Positions 24,818-32,406 of a stretch of 32,406 nt of DNA are shown in pieces. How positions within the stretch are numbered: position 1 is the first letter of the stretch; each line of letters opens with the position of its first letter. Under the pieces are notes generated by a model. That model saw nothing but the letters and a program-made list of their open reading frames with translations. It was not told the origin of the DNA and did not search any database. The position numbers were made by a program, and so were the translations under genes. Source of the DNA: an uncultured Eubacteriales bacterium (GTDB taxonomy: Bacteria > Bacillota > Clostridia > TANB77 > CAG-508); NCBI GenBank assembly GCA_949288175.1, contig CASEIV010000014.1:1-32406 (forward strand), in the 5' to 3' direction.

Positions 24818-24910
24818 ATGTCGCATACACAAACGATCCCAATGCGACAAATTTATGAATGTCGCAAACGGATCTGATCCCAATGCGACAAAAAGGATCT
24901 CAATGAGACA
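24818..24910. repeat. Gene-terminal TGTCGCA-class repeats, two full units plus a degenerate one
   Basis: Units ATGTCGCATACACAAACGAT...AATGCGACA and ATGTCGCAAACGG...GATCCCAATGCGACA are followed by a partial AAGGATCTCAATGAGACA that touches the ABC gene stop at 24911. These units share GATCCCAATG and TGTCGCA/TGCGACA with 5394-5461, 19 kb away. Confidence 0.8.
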
Positions 24911-26773
24911 TTAATCAATTTCAATTGCACCAGTATACAATCCATAATACGTTCCTTTTTGTGCAATTAATTCCTTATGATTTCCTCTTTCAATAATTCT
25001 TCCATGGTCTAATACCATGATTAAATCAGAGTTTTTGATTGTTGAAAGTCTATGTGCAATAACAAATACGGTTCTTCCTTTCATTAATTTATCCATTCCC
25101 TCTTGAACAATTTTTTCTGTTCTTGTATCAATACTTGAAGTTGCCTCATCTAAGATTAATACTGGTGGATTATTTAGTGCTGCTCTTGCAATAGATAATA
25201 ATTGCCTTTGTCCTTGTGATAAACCTTCTCCATTACCAGTTATCATGGTATCATATCCATGTGGTAAATGTTTAATAAATTTATCTGCATTTGAAAGTTT
25301 TGCAGCTGCTTCAACTTCTTCATCTGTTGCATTTAGTTTTCCATAACGGATATTGTCTCTGATGGTTCCTGTAAACAAGCTAGTATCTTGAAGCACCATT
25401 CCTAATGACCTTCTCAAATCGTCTTTCTTAATTTTTCTGATATTAATTCTATCATAACGAATTTTTCCATCTTGGATATCATAAAATCTATTAATTAAAT
25501 TTGTGATAGTTGTTTTTCCTGCTCCTGTTGCTCCAACAAATGATACTTTTTGCCCTTCTTTAGCAACAAGGCTAATATCATGTAAAATTCGTTTCTTTGG
25601 TTCATATCCAAATTGTACATTTTCAAATTCTACTTGACCACGAAGTCTTGTGTAAGTAATTCTTCCATCTTTATGAGGATGTTTCCATGCCCACATTCCT
25701 GTTCTTTCTTCAGATTCCACAATTTTTCCATTCTCCATTTTGGCATTTACTAATGTTACATATCCTTCATCCACTTCTTCTTCTTGGTCAATTAAATCAA
25801 AGATTCTTTCTGCACCTGCTAATGCCATAATAATAGAGTTCATTTGTTGAGATACTTGACCTAATGGATTAGTAAAGGCTTTTACATATTGTAAAAATGC
25901 TGCAATACTTCCTATTGTCAAAATGCCGTTAACTGATAAAATTCCTCCAATAACAGCAACTAATACATAGCCTAAATTTCCTATATTCATGATACATGGC
26001 ATTAAAATATTGGCATACATATTGGCTTTTGTCATGCTATCACATAATTGCTCATTTAAGTCATCAAATTTTGCTTTTGAATCTTCCTCATAATTAAATA
26101 CTTTGACAACTTTTTGTCCTTCCATCATTTCTTCAATATATCCGTTAACTTTTCCTATGTCTTCTTGTTGTTTAACGAAAAATCTTGAACTGTTTCCACC
26201 TAGATATCTTGATACAAATATCATTAATATGACCATTGCTAATACAACAAGTGTTAAATAAAGATTTGTTGCAAACATAGCAATTAATACGGCTACCATA
26301 GAAACACAAGCTGAAAATACTTGTGGAATACTTTGACTTAACATTTGTCTTAAAGTATCTACGTCATTTGTATATGTACTCATAATATCTCCATGTGTTC
26401 TGCTATCAAAATATCTGATTGGTAATTTTTGCATATGATTAAACATTTGCGTACGAATTTTATTTAAAACGCCTTGTGATATATTAACCATTAATCTGTT
26501 ATATGTAAATGTGCAAACTACACCTACTAAATAGATAACTGCCATAATCATAATCATATTTAATAGTGCGGAATAATCTGGAGACTGACTTCCTAAAAGT
26601 GGTGTGATGAAATCATCAATCAAGAATTTAATAAATTGTGTTCCTATAACACCAACTAAAGCACTGATAATGATACTAATTAAAACAACTGCTAATTGTA
26701 ATTTATATCCTTCTGTTACATATTTTAATAATCTTTTAATTGTTTTTCTTTTCTTTCCTTTGGTTTTAGGCAT
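24911..26773 (-). CDS. ABC exporter half-transporter, consensus ATPase subunit
   Basis: This is a 620-residue type I ABC exporter with six membrane helices (residues ~25-330) and a C-terminal nucleotide-binding domain. Walker A is GATGAGKTT, the signature LSQGQRQ, and Walker B LILDEATSS keeps the catalytic Glu. The H-loop VIAHRLS keeps the His. An insertion of about 35 residues (VNAKMENGKIVESEERTG...) lies between the two domains, as in heterodimeric multidrug exporters. Its ATG overlaps the stop of the partner gene by 8 bp, and its strong AAAGGAGGAG site lies inside that gene. With the degenerate partner it should form a heterodimer of the TM287/288, LmrCD or BmrCD type. The substrate is unknown; MarR control suggests a toxic compound. 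Confidence 0.95.
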   Translation of the reverse strand: MPKTKGKKRKTIKRLLKYVTEGYKLQLAVVLISIIISALVGVIGTQFIKFLIDDFITPLLGSQSPDYSALLNMIMIMAVIYLVGVVCTFTYNRLMVNISQGVLNKIRTQMFNHMQKLPIRYFDSRTHGDIMSTYTNDVDTLRQMLSQSIPQVFSACVSMVAVLIAMFATNLYLTLVVLAMVILMIFVSRYLGGNSSRFFVKQQEDIGKVNGYIEEMMEGQKVVKVFNYEEDSKAKFDDLNEQLCDSMTKANMYANILMPCIMNIGNLGYVLVAVIGGILSVNGILTIGSIAAFLQYVKAFTNPLGQVSQQMNSIIMALAGAERIFDLIDQEEEVDEGYVTLVNAKMENGKIVESEERTGMWAWKHPHKDGRITYTRLRGQVEFENVQFGYEPKKRILHDISLVAKEGQKVSFVGATGAGKTTITNLINRFYDIQDGKIRYDRINIRKIKKDDLRRSLGMVLQDTSLFTGTIRDNIRYGKLNATDEEVEAAAKLSNADKFIKHLPHGYDTMITGNGEGLSQGQRQLLSIARAALNNPPVLILDEATSSIDTRTEKIVQEGMDKLMKGRTVFVIAHRLSTIKNSDLIMVLDHGRIIERGNHKELIAQKGTYYGLYTGAIEID

Positions 26774-28505
26774 CTTCGTCTCCTCCTTTCATCTGTGATT
26801 CATATACTTCTCTATAAATTGCATTTGTTTTTAACAATTCTTCTGATGTTCCAATTCCATCTATTTTTCCTTCATTTAAAACAATAATTTTATCTGCATC
26901 TTCTATTGAAGAAACTCTTTGTGCAATAATGATTTTTGTTGTATCTGGTATTTCTTCTCTAAATGATTTTCGAATTAATGCATCTGTTTTCGTATCTACG
27001 GCACTTGTTGAATCATCTAGAATTAATATTTTTGGTTTCTTTAACATGGCTCTTGCAATACAAATTCTTTGTTTTTGTCCACCTGAAACATTGGTACCAC
27101 CTTGGTCTAGTACTGTTTCATATTTACTTGGAAATTCTTTAATAAATCCATCTGCTTGTGCTAATTTACAAGCTTCTTCTAACTCTTCTTGTTCTGCTTC
27201 TTTATCTCCCCATCTTAAATTTTCTGCAATGGTTCCAGAGAATAAGACATTTTTTTGTAATACCATGGCTACAGCATCTCTTAAAGCATGTATTTCATAG
27301 TCTTTAACATCAACACCGCCTACTTTAATACTTCCTTTTGTAACATCATATAGTCTTGGGATTAATTGCACAAGTGTTGATTTTGAACTTCCGGTTCCTC
27401 CAATAATTCCAATCGTTTCTCCTGCTTTAATATCTAGATTAATATTTTCCAGAGCAAATTTGTCATCTTCTTGCTCATCACTATATTGGAAACTGACATT
27501 TTCAAATTTGATAGAACCTGTCTTTACTTCTGTTACTGGATTTTCTTTATCTTTTATGGTTGGTTCTTCATCAATCACTTCAATAATTCTTTCTGCTGAT
27601 GATTGTGCCATAATAATCATAACAAATACAAATGATAACATCATTAAGCTTGCAAGGATTTGCCATGCATATGTAATAATACTTGATAATTGTCCTGTTT
27701 GCATTTCTCCACCAACAATTAATTGTGTACCAATCCATGAAATCAATAAAATACAGGTATAAATGGTAAATTGCATAACTGGTCCGTTAAATGCAACAAT
27801 TTTTTCTGCTTTTTTGAAGTTTTCATATACTTCATCATTCACTTCTTTAAATTTCTTTTCTTCAAAAGATTCTCTAACATAGGCTTTTACGACTCTAATA
27901 GCTGATACATTTTCTTGAACCACTCTGTTTAATTTATCATATTTTTTAAATACTCTCTCGAAGTTAGGATGTGCTTTTATCGCTATATAGAATAAAATCA
28001 CACCTAATACTGGTATTGCTACAAAAAAGACGGCTGACAATTTCATACTGATAGACATAACCATTAATAATGCAAATATCATCATGATTGGTCCTCTCAC
28101 CAAAATTCGGATAATCATTTGGAAAGCCATTTGCACATTGGTAACATCTGTTGTCATACGTGTCACTAGACTTGATGTTGAAAATTTATCTATATTTTCA
28201 AAAGAATAGTCTTGCACTTTATGAAACATGGCTTTTCTTAAATTTTTCGCATACCCTGCTGAGGCTTTTGCTGCAAATCTTCCAGATAACATTCCAAAAG
28301 TTAAAGATAATATGGCTGAAACAATTAATAAAACTCCCATTTCTAGAATATAGTGAACATCTCCATTTTGGATTCCCACATCTATAATTCTAGCCATCAA
28401 TAATGGAATAATAACCTCCATAACCACTTCTAAAACAACAAAAATCGGTGTTAATATGGCATCTTTTTTATATTCTTTAACATAACTTGCTAATTTTTTT
28501 AACAT
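26766..28505 (-). CDS. ABC exporter half-transporter, degenerate ATPase subunit
   Basis: This is a 579-residue type I exporter half (six helices, then an ATPase domain). Walker A is GGTGSSKST and the signature is VSGGQKQR. Walker B reads ILILDDSTSAVD, with Asp where the catalytic Glu is expected, and the H-loop reads IIAQRVSS, with Gln instead of His. Both changes make the site formed by this subunit's Walker B non-catalytic or weak, the hallmark of the degenerate half of heterodimeric exporters. The full-activity partner follows with an 8-bp overlap. AAAGGAG lies 6 nt before ATG 28505, which is preferred over 28526. It sits in an operon after marR, with an 85-bp gap. Confidence 0.95.
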   Translation of the reverse strand: MLKKLASYVKEYKKDAILTPIFVVLEVVMEVIIPLLMARIIDVGIQNGDVHYILEMGVLLIVSAILSLTFGMLSGRFAAKASAGYAKNLRKAMFHKVQDYSFENIDKFSTSSLVTRMTTDVTNVQMAFQMIIRILVRGPIMMIFALLMVMSISMKLSAVFFVAIPVLGVILFYIAIKAHPNFERVFKKYDKLNRVVQENVSAIRVVKAYVRESFEEKKFKEVNDEVYENFKKAEKIVAFNGPVMQFTIYTCILLISWIGTQLIVGGEMQTGQLSSIITYAWQILASLMMLSFVFVMIIMAQSSAERIIEVIDEEPTIKDKENPVTEVKTGSIKFENVSFQYSDEQEDDKFALENINLDIKAGETIGIIGGTGSSKSTLVQLIPRLYDVTKGSIKVGGVDVKDYEIHALRDAVAMVLQKNVLFSGTIAENLRWGDKEAEQEELEEACKLAQADGFIKEFPSKYETVLDQGGTNVSGGQKQRICIARAMLKKPKILILDDSTSAVDTKTDALIRKSFREEIPDTTKIIIAQRVSSIEDADKIIVLNEGKIDGIGTSEELLKTNAIYREVYESQMKGGDEDA

Positions 28506-28590
28506 TTGTCTCTCCTTTCCTATCATTTTTTGTTTTTATCGGCGCATACTTTTCTTATTATCTATGTACAAACCGAAATCTTTGATTTTC

Positions 28591-29037
28591 TTAATGTATA
28601 TTTTTTTTACAATTTTCTAAATTCCTTGATGCTTTTTTTAATAGATCTAAAAATTGCTTTTGTTCTTCTTTGGTCATTTCACTTACAATATTTTTTTCTT
28701 CTATGTTTATTTGCCTTTTTACTACTTCTTTTATTTCTAATGCTTTTGGTGTTAAGACAATACTCTTTAATCGACAGTCACCTTCTTTTGCTTTCCTTTC
28801 AATTAATCCATTTGTTTCCATTAATTGAATAATTCCAGCGACCGTTGCTTTTCTCATATCAAATTCCTCTTCAATATCTTTAGCAAACACTTCTCCTTTT
28901 TTGGATTTTTTATAAATATATCCTATGACCATAGATTGTACACCTGTGACATTATATTTGCTTAATGTTTCGTCCATATTTCTTTTTAATTGTCTTGATA
29001 CAATTTGAATGTATTTTCCAATTTCATGTTTTTCCAT
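28591..29037 (-). CDS. MarR-family transcriptional regulator
   Basis: This 148-residue winged-helix protein has the MarR arrangement: helix 1 (GKYIQIVSRQLKRNMDETL), then NVTGVQSMVIGYI, the recognition region EEFDMRKATVAGIIQLMETNGLIER, the wing KAKEGDCRLKSIVLTPKA and two C-terminal dimerisation helices. It is most likely a repressor of its own operon with the two downstream ABC genes, released by an effector that the exporter removes. The frame extends to 29097, but AGAGGTG precedes ATG 29037. The promoter and palindrome at 29051-29097 sit directly in front of this start, as expected for autorepression. Confidence 0.93.
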   Translation of the reverse strand: MEKHEIGKYIQIVSRQLKRNMDETLSKYNVTGVQSMVIGYIYKKSKKGEVFAKDIEEEFDMRKATVAGIIQLMETNGLIERKAKEGDCRLKSIVLTPKALEIKEVVKRQINIEEKNIVSEMTKEEQKQFLDLLKKASRNLENCKKNIH

Positions 29038-29050
29038 ATCTACACCTCTT

Positions 29051-29097
29051 TTAGTTCGTGACCTAACTATTTTAATACCATAATTTTCTTTTGTCAA
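29051..29097 (-). promoter_or_regulatory. Promoter and palindromic operator of the marR-ABC operon
   Basis: On the minus strand a perfect TTGACA (29097-29092), a 17-bp spacer and TAAAAT (29074-29069) form the promoter. Two bp further on, at the predicted start site, TTAGGTCACGAACTAA (29066-29051) is a palindrome of the form TTAGnTCnnGAnCTAA. TTAG...CTAA half-sites are typical of MarR operators. Binding here would block the start site. Confidence 0.75.
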
Positions 29098-29162
29098 GAG
29101 TAATCATTCAAGAAATGTATATTTATTTTATAGGTGATTACCATTCATATCTATAATCCTTT

Positions 29163-29222
29163 AAACGCCAAAATGTTACTTTTATAAAATTTATAAAAGT
29201 AACATTTTGACGTTTTTTTATT
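29163..29222 (+). terminator. Long perfect hairpin with T-run
   Basis: Arms 29163-29188 and 29190-29215 are 26-bp inverted repeats with a single mismatch, followed on the plus strand by TTTTTTTATTG. It separates the esterase operon (ending 29288) from the marR promoter. The T-run favours the plus strand, yet the genes on both sides are on the minus strand, so part of its role is unclear. Confidence 0.55.
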
Positions 29223-29267
29223 GTCTTAGACAACAAAGTTTTCTTATTATATAGGAAACATCAGCTT

Positions 29268-29290
29268 TTATCTTGTCCCTATGCGGACTA
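29268..29290 (-). repeat. Possible gene-terminal GGGAC element
   Basis: The stop of the membrane-protein gene is followed at once by TCCGCATAGGGACAAGATAA on the minus strand. It has the GGGACA core and the stop-adjacent position of the other gene-terminal elements, but no clear inverted partner. Confidence 0.3.
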
Positions 29291-29851
29291 CATATGAAAT
29301 TTCCTTATCACCACTTCTTTTACATCTCTTGCAGAAAGGAGAATTGTTAGTATAAAATTCAAAATAGAAATACCAATAGCAACATAACTTAAAATATAAT
29401 TATCAATTAATTCTTCTTGTATAAAATAAATTGGTATCAAACTATAAACACAAATCACCAATTGATATATCGCATATCTTACATATTTTCTATGACTAAC
29501 GATGGTTAATACCAACATCGTTACATTGGCTATCATAATAATAATAGGAATTGAAATTTCTAAAGACCAACCTTTAAATCCTAAATTATAATCTATATAT
29601 GTTGTTAGAAGTGAAATCGCAATTGCTTGTATCATAACATAACCTGCAATATTGGTTCTTTTATGTATAGAATATATAACAGTTATCCATGCATATATAA
29701 TACCACTATTAGCAAGTGCTGCCCAATGAATTTCTGGGGTTGTTAGTTTATTGATAATTGTTAATATAATGGCAATTATCAGTGAAACACCTAATAATAT
29801 TCTCATCAATAAATTACTTTTTTTACTACTTAACTTTTTAGGATATAACAT
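29288..29851 (-). CDS. Polytopic membrane protein, about six helices (DUF6320-like)
   Basis: This 187-residue protein is almost fully hydrophobic, with about six transmembrane segments (for example LMRILLGVSLIIAIILTII, IPIIIMIANVTMLVLTIV, ILSYVAIGISILNFILTILL) and short polar ends. I think it resembles the membrane part of DUF6320 proteins, which I recall next to condensation-domain acyltransferases and alpha/beta hydrolases in Firmicutes, but this is memory, not a search. It is last in a three-gene operon, 33 bp after the acyltransferase-like gene. AAAGGAA precedes the ATG. Confidence 0.65.
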   Translation of the reverse strand: MLYPKKLSSKKSNLLMRILLGVSLIIAIILTIINKLTTPEIHWAALANSGIIYAWITVIYSIHKRTNIAGYVMIQAIAISLLTTYIDYNLGFKGWSLEISIPIIIMIANVTMLVLTIVSHRKYVRYAIYQLVICVYSLIPIYFIQEELIDNYILSYVAIGISILNFILTILLSARDVKEVVIRKFHM

Positions 29852-29884
29852 AGGTAATTCCTTTCTTATTAATCGCTTTCATGC

Positions 29885-31180
29885 TTATGGCTCTTCATCG
29901 TTTTTTATATCTAAAATTTCATTACTTTCTATTTTTACAGAAATATTTTTTTCTGTTAAGAATTGATAAAATGCTTTTTCTATACTGCAATCATCTAAAA
30001 TTGATGTAAATGTAAATACAATATGATTTTCAAAAGAGCATGCTGAACATTTAATTTTTTCTACTGGTTCAGGTGCAATTAACATGAGAAAATCTTCTAT
30101 ATATTTTTGATATTTACCAATGATACCAATTCTCCCAATATTTGAAAATGTTGTTGTTGTATATTTTCGAATTTCCAAATAGCTTAATCTGACTATCGGC
30201 TTTTTTAATACTAATGGTATCATTTTAATAAATAGATTTGTTCCTAACCTTACATTTCCAGACATCGTTTTTTGTATTTCTTCTAGTGCTAATTTTCTTT
30301 CAAAATCTTTCTTTACAAACTCCAATATCTTATCAAAAGTATCTAATTTATCCTTTTGCATTTCTGCTTCTACTGTTATATATGAAAAGAAATTAGAAAT
30401 GGTATTAGAAGGAAAATATTTTTTTAAATTAACTGGTATACATACTTTTATTGGTTTCTTTCCTTTATTTTTTAAATAATTCGCTTCATAGATAGCATAT
30501 ATTAAAACAGCTGTTAGATATTGTGTAATGGTTGCATTATGGCTTTTGGCTTCTTGTTTTAATTCCTGTAAATCAATGATTTCATGTATGGCTGAAATCG
30601 CTCCTAATTTTATTTTTCTTCCTGCTAATTTATATGCTTTTTTAGATGCATTATTTCCTTTTGCTTTTTTATTATAATTTTTTATATAGCTATCTTCTGT
30701 TGATAAATCAAATTTTCTCTTGATTCTTAATTCTTCATGAAATTCTTCTTTGTGTGATAGTTCTATATAGTTATAGACAATTTCTCTAAAAAACATGACA
30801 CCACTATTTCCATCTGTTAAGGAATGAAATATATCAATATTTATTTTTTTATCAAAATAGGTAACTTTAAATAAGTAATGGTTATTTTCTTTTGGTTCTA
30901 TATATTTGCAAGGATATTCTTTCTCTTGTTCTACAATTGGTTTTTTGGGATTATATTCTAGATAATTCCAAAAAAATCCGTTTTTTAATCTGACTCTAAA
31001 AAATTCATATTCCTCTAATGCTTTCTCTACTGCTATTTGTAATATGTCTGGTTGTATGGTTTCTTTTAAAACAGCAGATAATCTAAAAACTGTACTATAT
31101 TTTTTTCCAGCAGATATGGGAAATATTTTTGCAGAATTATCTAATCGTCTCCAATATAATTTTTCTTTTTTATCACTCAT
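29885..31180 (-). CDS. Condensation-domain-like (alcohol) acyltransferase
   Basis: This 431-residue protein with the fold of NRPS condensation domains and alcohol/polyketide-associated acyltransferases has the core motif HSLTDG (general HxxxDG) near residue 130, after VTYFDKKINIDIF. Later VCIPVNLKKYFPSNTISNFF corresponds to the DFGW-like/second-half region of such enzymes, and TTFSNIGRIG is typical of stand-alone members. These enzymes transfer acyl groups from a thioester to an alcohol or amine. It has no carrier-protein or adenylation domain and none lies nearby. The start is uncertain: the frame opens with TTG at 31201, and ATG 31192 and ATG 31180 (MSDKKEKLYW) are options; GAGAGG lies 13 nt before 31180. 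It lies between an anchored esterase and a membrane protein. Confidence 0.75.
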   Translation of the reverse strand: MSDKKEKLYWRRLDNSAKIFPISAGKKYSTVFRLSAVLKETIQPDILQIAVEKALEEYEFFRVRLKNGFFWNYLEYNPKKPIVEQEKEYPCKYIEPKENNHYLFKVTYFDKKINIDIFHSLTDGNSGVMFFREIVYNYIELSHKEEFHEELRIKRKFDLSTEDSYIKNYNKKAKGNNASKKAYKLAGRKIKLGAISAIHEIIDLQELKQEAKSHNATITQYLTAVLIYAIYEANYLKNKGKKPIKVCIPVNLKKYFPSNTISNFFSYITVEAEMQKDKLDTFDKILEFVKKDFERKLALEEIQKTMSGNVRLGTNLFIKMIPLVLKKPIVRLSYLEIRKYTTTTFSNIGRIGIIGKYQKYIEDFLMLIAPEPVEKIKCSACSFENHIVFTFTSILDDCSIEKAFYQFLTEKNISVKIESNEILDIKNDEEP

Positions 31181-31254
31181 TTTTACTACCATTCCTCTCA
31201 AAGGTTTTTTAATTAGAAAAGAATTAAATTGTAATTCTTTTTCAAATTTTGTCC

Positions 31255-32151
31255 TTAAGGATTTTTTAATTCTTCTATCACATCATTATATGCTTTGTTT
31301 GTAACTTCTTCCTCAGAATTATGATCGATTATCCAAATATGTTTCGCATTTTCATATTCTTTGATTTCTACATCACCATTGACACCATCTGCTTTTTCTT
31401 TTAACAAATGACAATCTGGATTTAATATATCCTCTGTTCCAACAAATATTTTTATATTTTGTAATGTAGACACATCTCCATCAATTGGACTTACCAAATA
31501 GCTATTGATTCCATCTTTTTCCGCATAAGAAATCCCAGCTAATCGTAATGCTTCCTTATTTAAAATCGTATCTCTTTTTTCTATTTCTTGTATATTTTCA
31601 TTTTCTAATCTTACATCTAACCATGGAGAAATTAAAATTGTTTTTACAGGAAGGGCTACTGCTTCTTCTGCCATTCTTTCATATACCCCAAGTGCTAACC
31701 CTCCACCTGCTGAATCTCCCATTAAAATGACATTTTCACTTCCAACTGTTTCTATAATTTCTTTATATAATGGCTCTACCATATTGTATACATCTTGATA
31801 ATGATATTTTGGTGTCAATGGATAATCTGGCATAATCACTGTATATCCCGTATCTTTTACAACATTTTCTAAAAAATCCCAATGATTTTGTGTAGCTTCT
31901 GCCACATAAGAGCCACCATGGAAATATACGATATATTTTTTGTTATCACTTTCTTCCGCATTCTTTTTCGTAATAGTAAATACATTTCTTTCCATATATG
32001 TATATGTGTTTATTTCACATTCTTCTATAATTTGTCTTGGTTCTCTTGTTTCAATATCTGTATTAAAAAAATATGCTATTGTTAAGGCTAAAATGCAAAG
32101 ACATAGTGCCATCATTCCTATAATGATTCTTAGTATTATTGATTTTTTCAT
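31255..32151 (-). CDS. Membrane-anchored alpha/beta hydrolase (HSL/acetyl-esterase type)
   Basis: This 298-residue protein has an N-terminal hydrophobic anchor (about 4-29). The catalytic domain lies outside the membrane. The oxyanion-hole motif is YFHGGSYV (about 76-83), the nucleophile elbow is GDSAGGG with Ser near 147, the acid Asp lies in VGTEDILNPD and the His in NAKHIWI, which places it in the hormone-sensitive-lipase group of esterases. AAGGTGG lies 5 nt before ATG 32151; the frame also reaches an ATG at 32184 with a weak site. It is the first gene of a three-gene operon with an acyltransferase-like protein and a membrane protein, so the set could add and remove acyl groups on an envelope lipid or glycan. 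Confidence 0.88.
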   Translation of the reverse strand: MKKSIILRIIIGMMALCLCILALTIAYFFNTDIETREPRQIIEECEINTYTYMERNVFTITKKNAEESDNKKYIVYFHGGSYVAEATQNHWDFLENVVKDTGYTVIMPDYPLTPKYHYQDVYNMVEPLYKEIIETVGSENVILMGDSAGGGLALGVYERMAEEAVALPVKTILISPWLDVRLENENIQEIEKRDTILNKEALRLAGISYAEKDGINSYLVSPIDGDVSTLQNIKIFVGTEDILNPDCHLLKEKADGVNGDVEIKEYENAKHIWIIDHNSEEEVTNKAYNDVIEELKNP

Positions 32152-32262
32152 TTTTTCCACCTTTTTATTATATGATTTTTTCATTGTATAGGAAAAATCA
32201 CCTTTTTTGATTCTTTGTAAGATTTCCCCAAATACAACAAGGTTAATTTTCTTATAAATGAT

Positions 32263-32292
32263 ATTTTACCATATCTTTTATGATATATACAA
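32263..32292 (-). promoter_or_regulatory. Candidate promoter of the esterase operon
   Basis: On the minus strand TTGTAT (32292-32287), an 18-bp spacer and TAAAAT (32268-32263, in ATGGTAAAATA) are seen about 110 bp before the start codon. The remaining sequence to 32406 is A/T-rich, and I see no gene in it. Confidence 0.45.
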
Positions 32293-32406
32293 GTCTTTTT
32301 GTATGGCAGATAGTGTCAATTTATTTCGGGAAATTTTATAAAAAATTTTTTACCCTCAAAATTGCTCTATAAACAGACTGTTCTATACAGCCTTGTATTC
32401 TAATAA

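Overview
The window is AT-rich DNA from an anaerobic, spore-forming member of the Clostridia, probably a gut species. Four things point this way: a full-length spoIVA (spore-coat ATPase), an FprA-type flavodiiron protein (oxygen/NO detoxification in anaerobes), a bile-salt-hydrolase/penicillin-acylase family enzyme, and sigma-A promoters of the TTGACA-17-TATAAT/TAAAAT type with AGGAGG ribosome sites. Gene families and sites were recognised by reading; no database search was run.

Layout. 1-640: a repeat, a 6S RNA gene (minus strand), and a promoter immediately followed by a terminator on the plus strand. 676-3355: trhA/hemolysin III-like gene, dprA (apparently starting at an AUA codon) and folD. 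3563-7463: a minus-strand cluster led by ligA and followed by a small unknown gene, a HAD phosphatase, another small unknown gene and a frameshifted nucleoside-deoxyribosyltransferase-like gene. 7737-9750: a two-gene unit pairing a eukaryote-like UDP-sugar pyrophosphorylase with a left-handed beta-helix acyltransferase-like protein. 9933-11411: spoIVA. 11552-13650: an unknown gene and a DUF4143-type AAA ATPase. 13917-16078: an operon of a divergent RtcB-like protein and two histidine-phosphatase-fold proteins. It is divergent from a 763-residue STAND/NB-ARC-type ATPase (16359-18650). 18831-24614: rlmN, the choloylglycine-hydrolase gene, a small unknown gene, fprA and a large membrane-anchored protein. 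24911-29037: a marR-ABC-ABC heterodimeric exporter operon with a clear promoter and palindromic operator. 29288-32151: an operon of an esterase, a condensation-domain-like acyltransferase and a polytopic membrane protein.

Two things stand out. First, the RtcB-like/histidine-phosphatase operon, divergent from a STAND ATPase, looks like a possible uncharacterised RNA-repair or RNA-processing locus. Second, several classes of short palindromic repeats sit directly against stop codons of many genes. In rlmN the repeat is read in frame and forms the protein's C-terminal tail. Long inverted repeats at 7643-7720 and 20040-20230 are also unexplained by genes.
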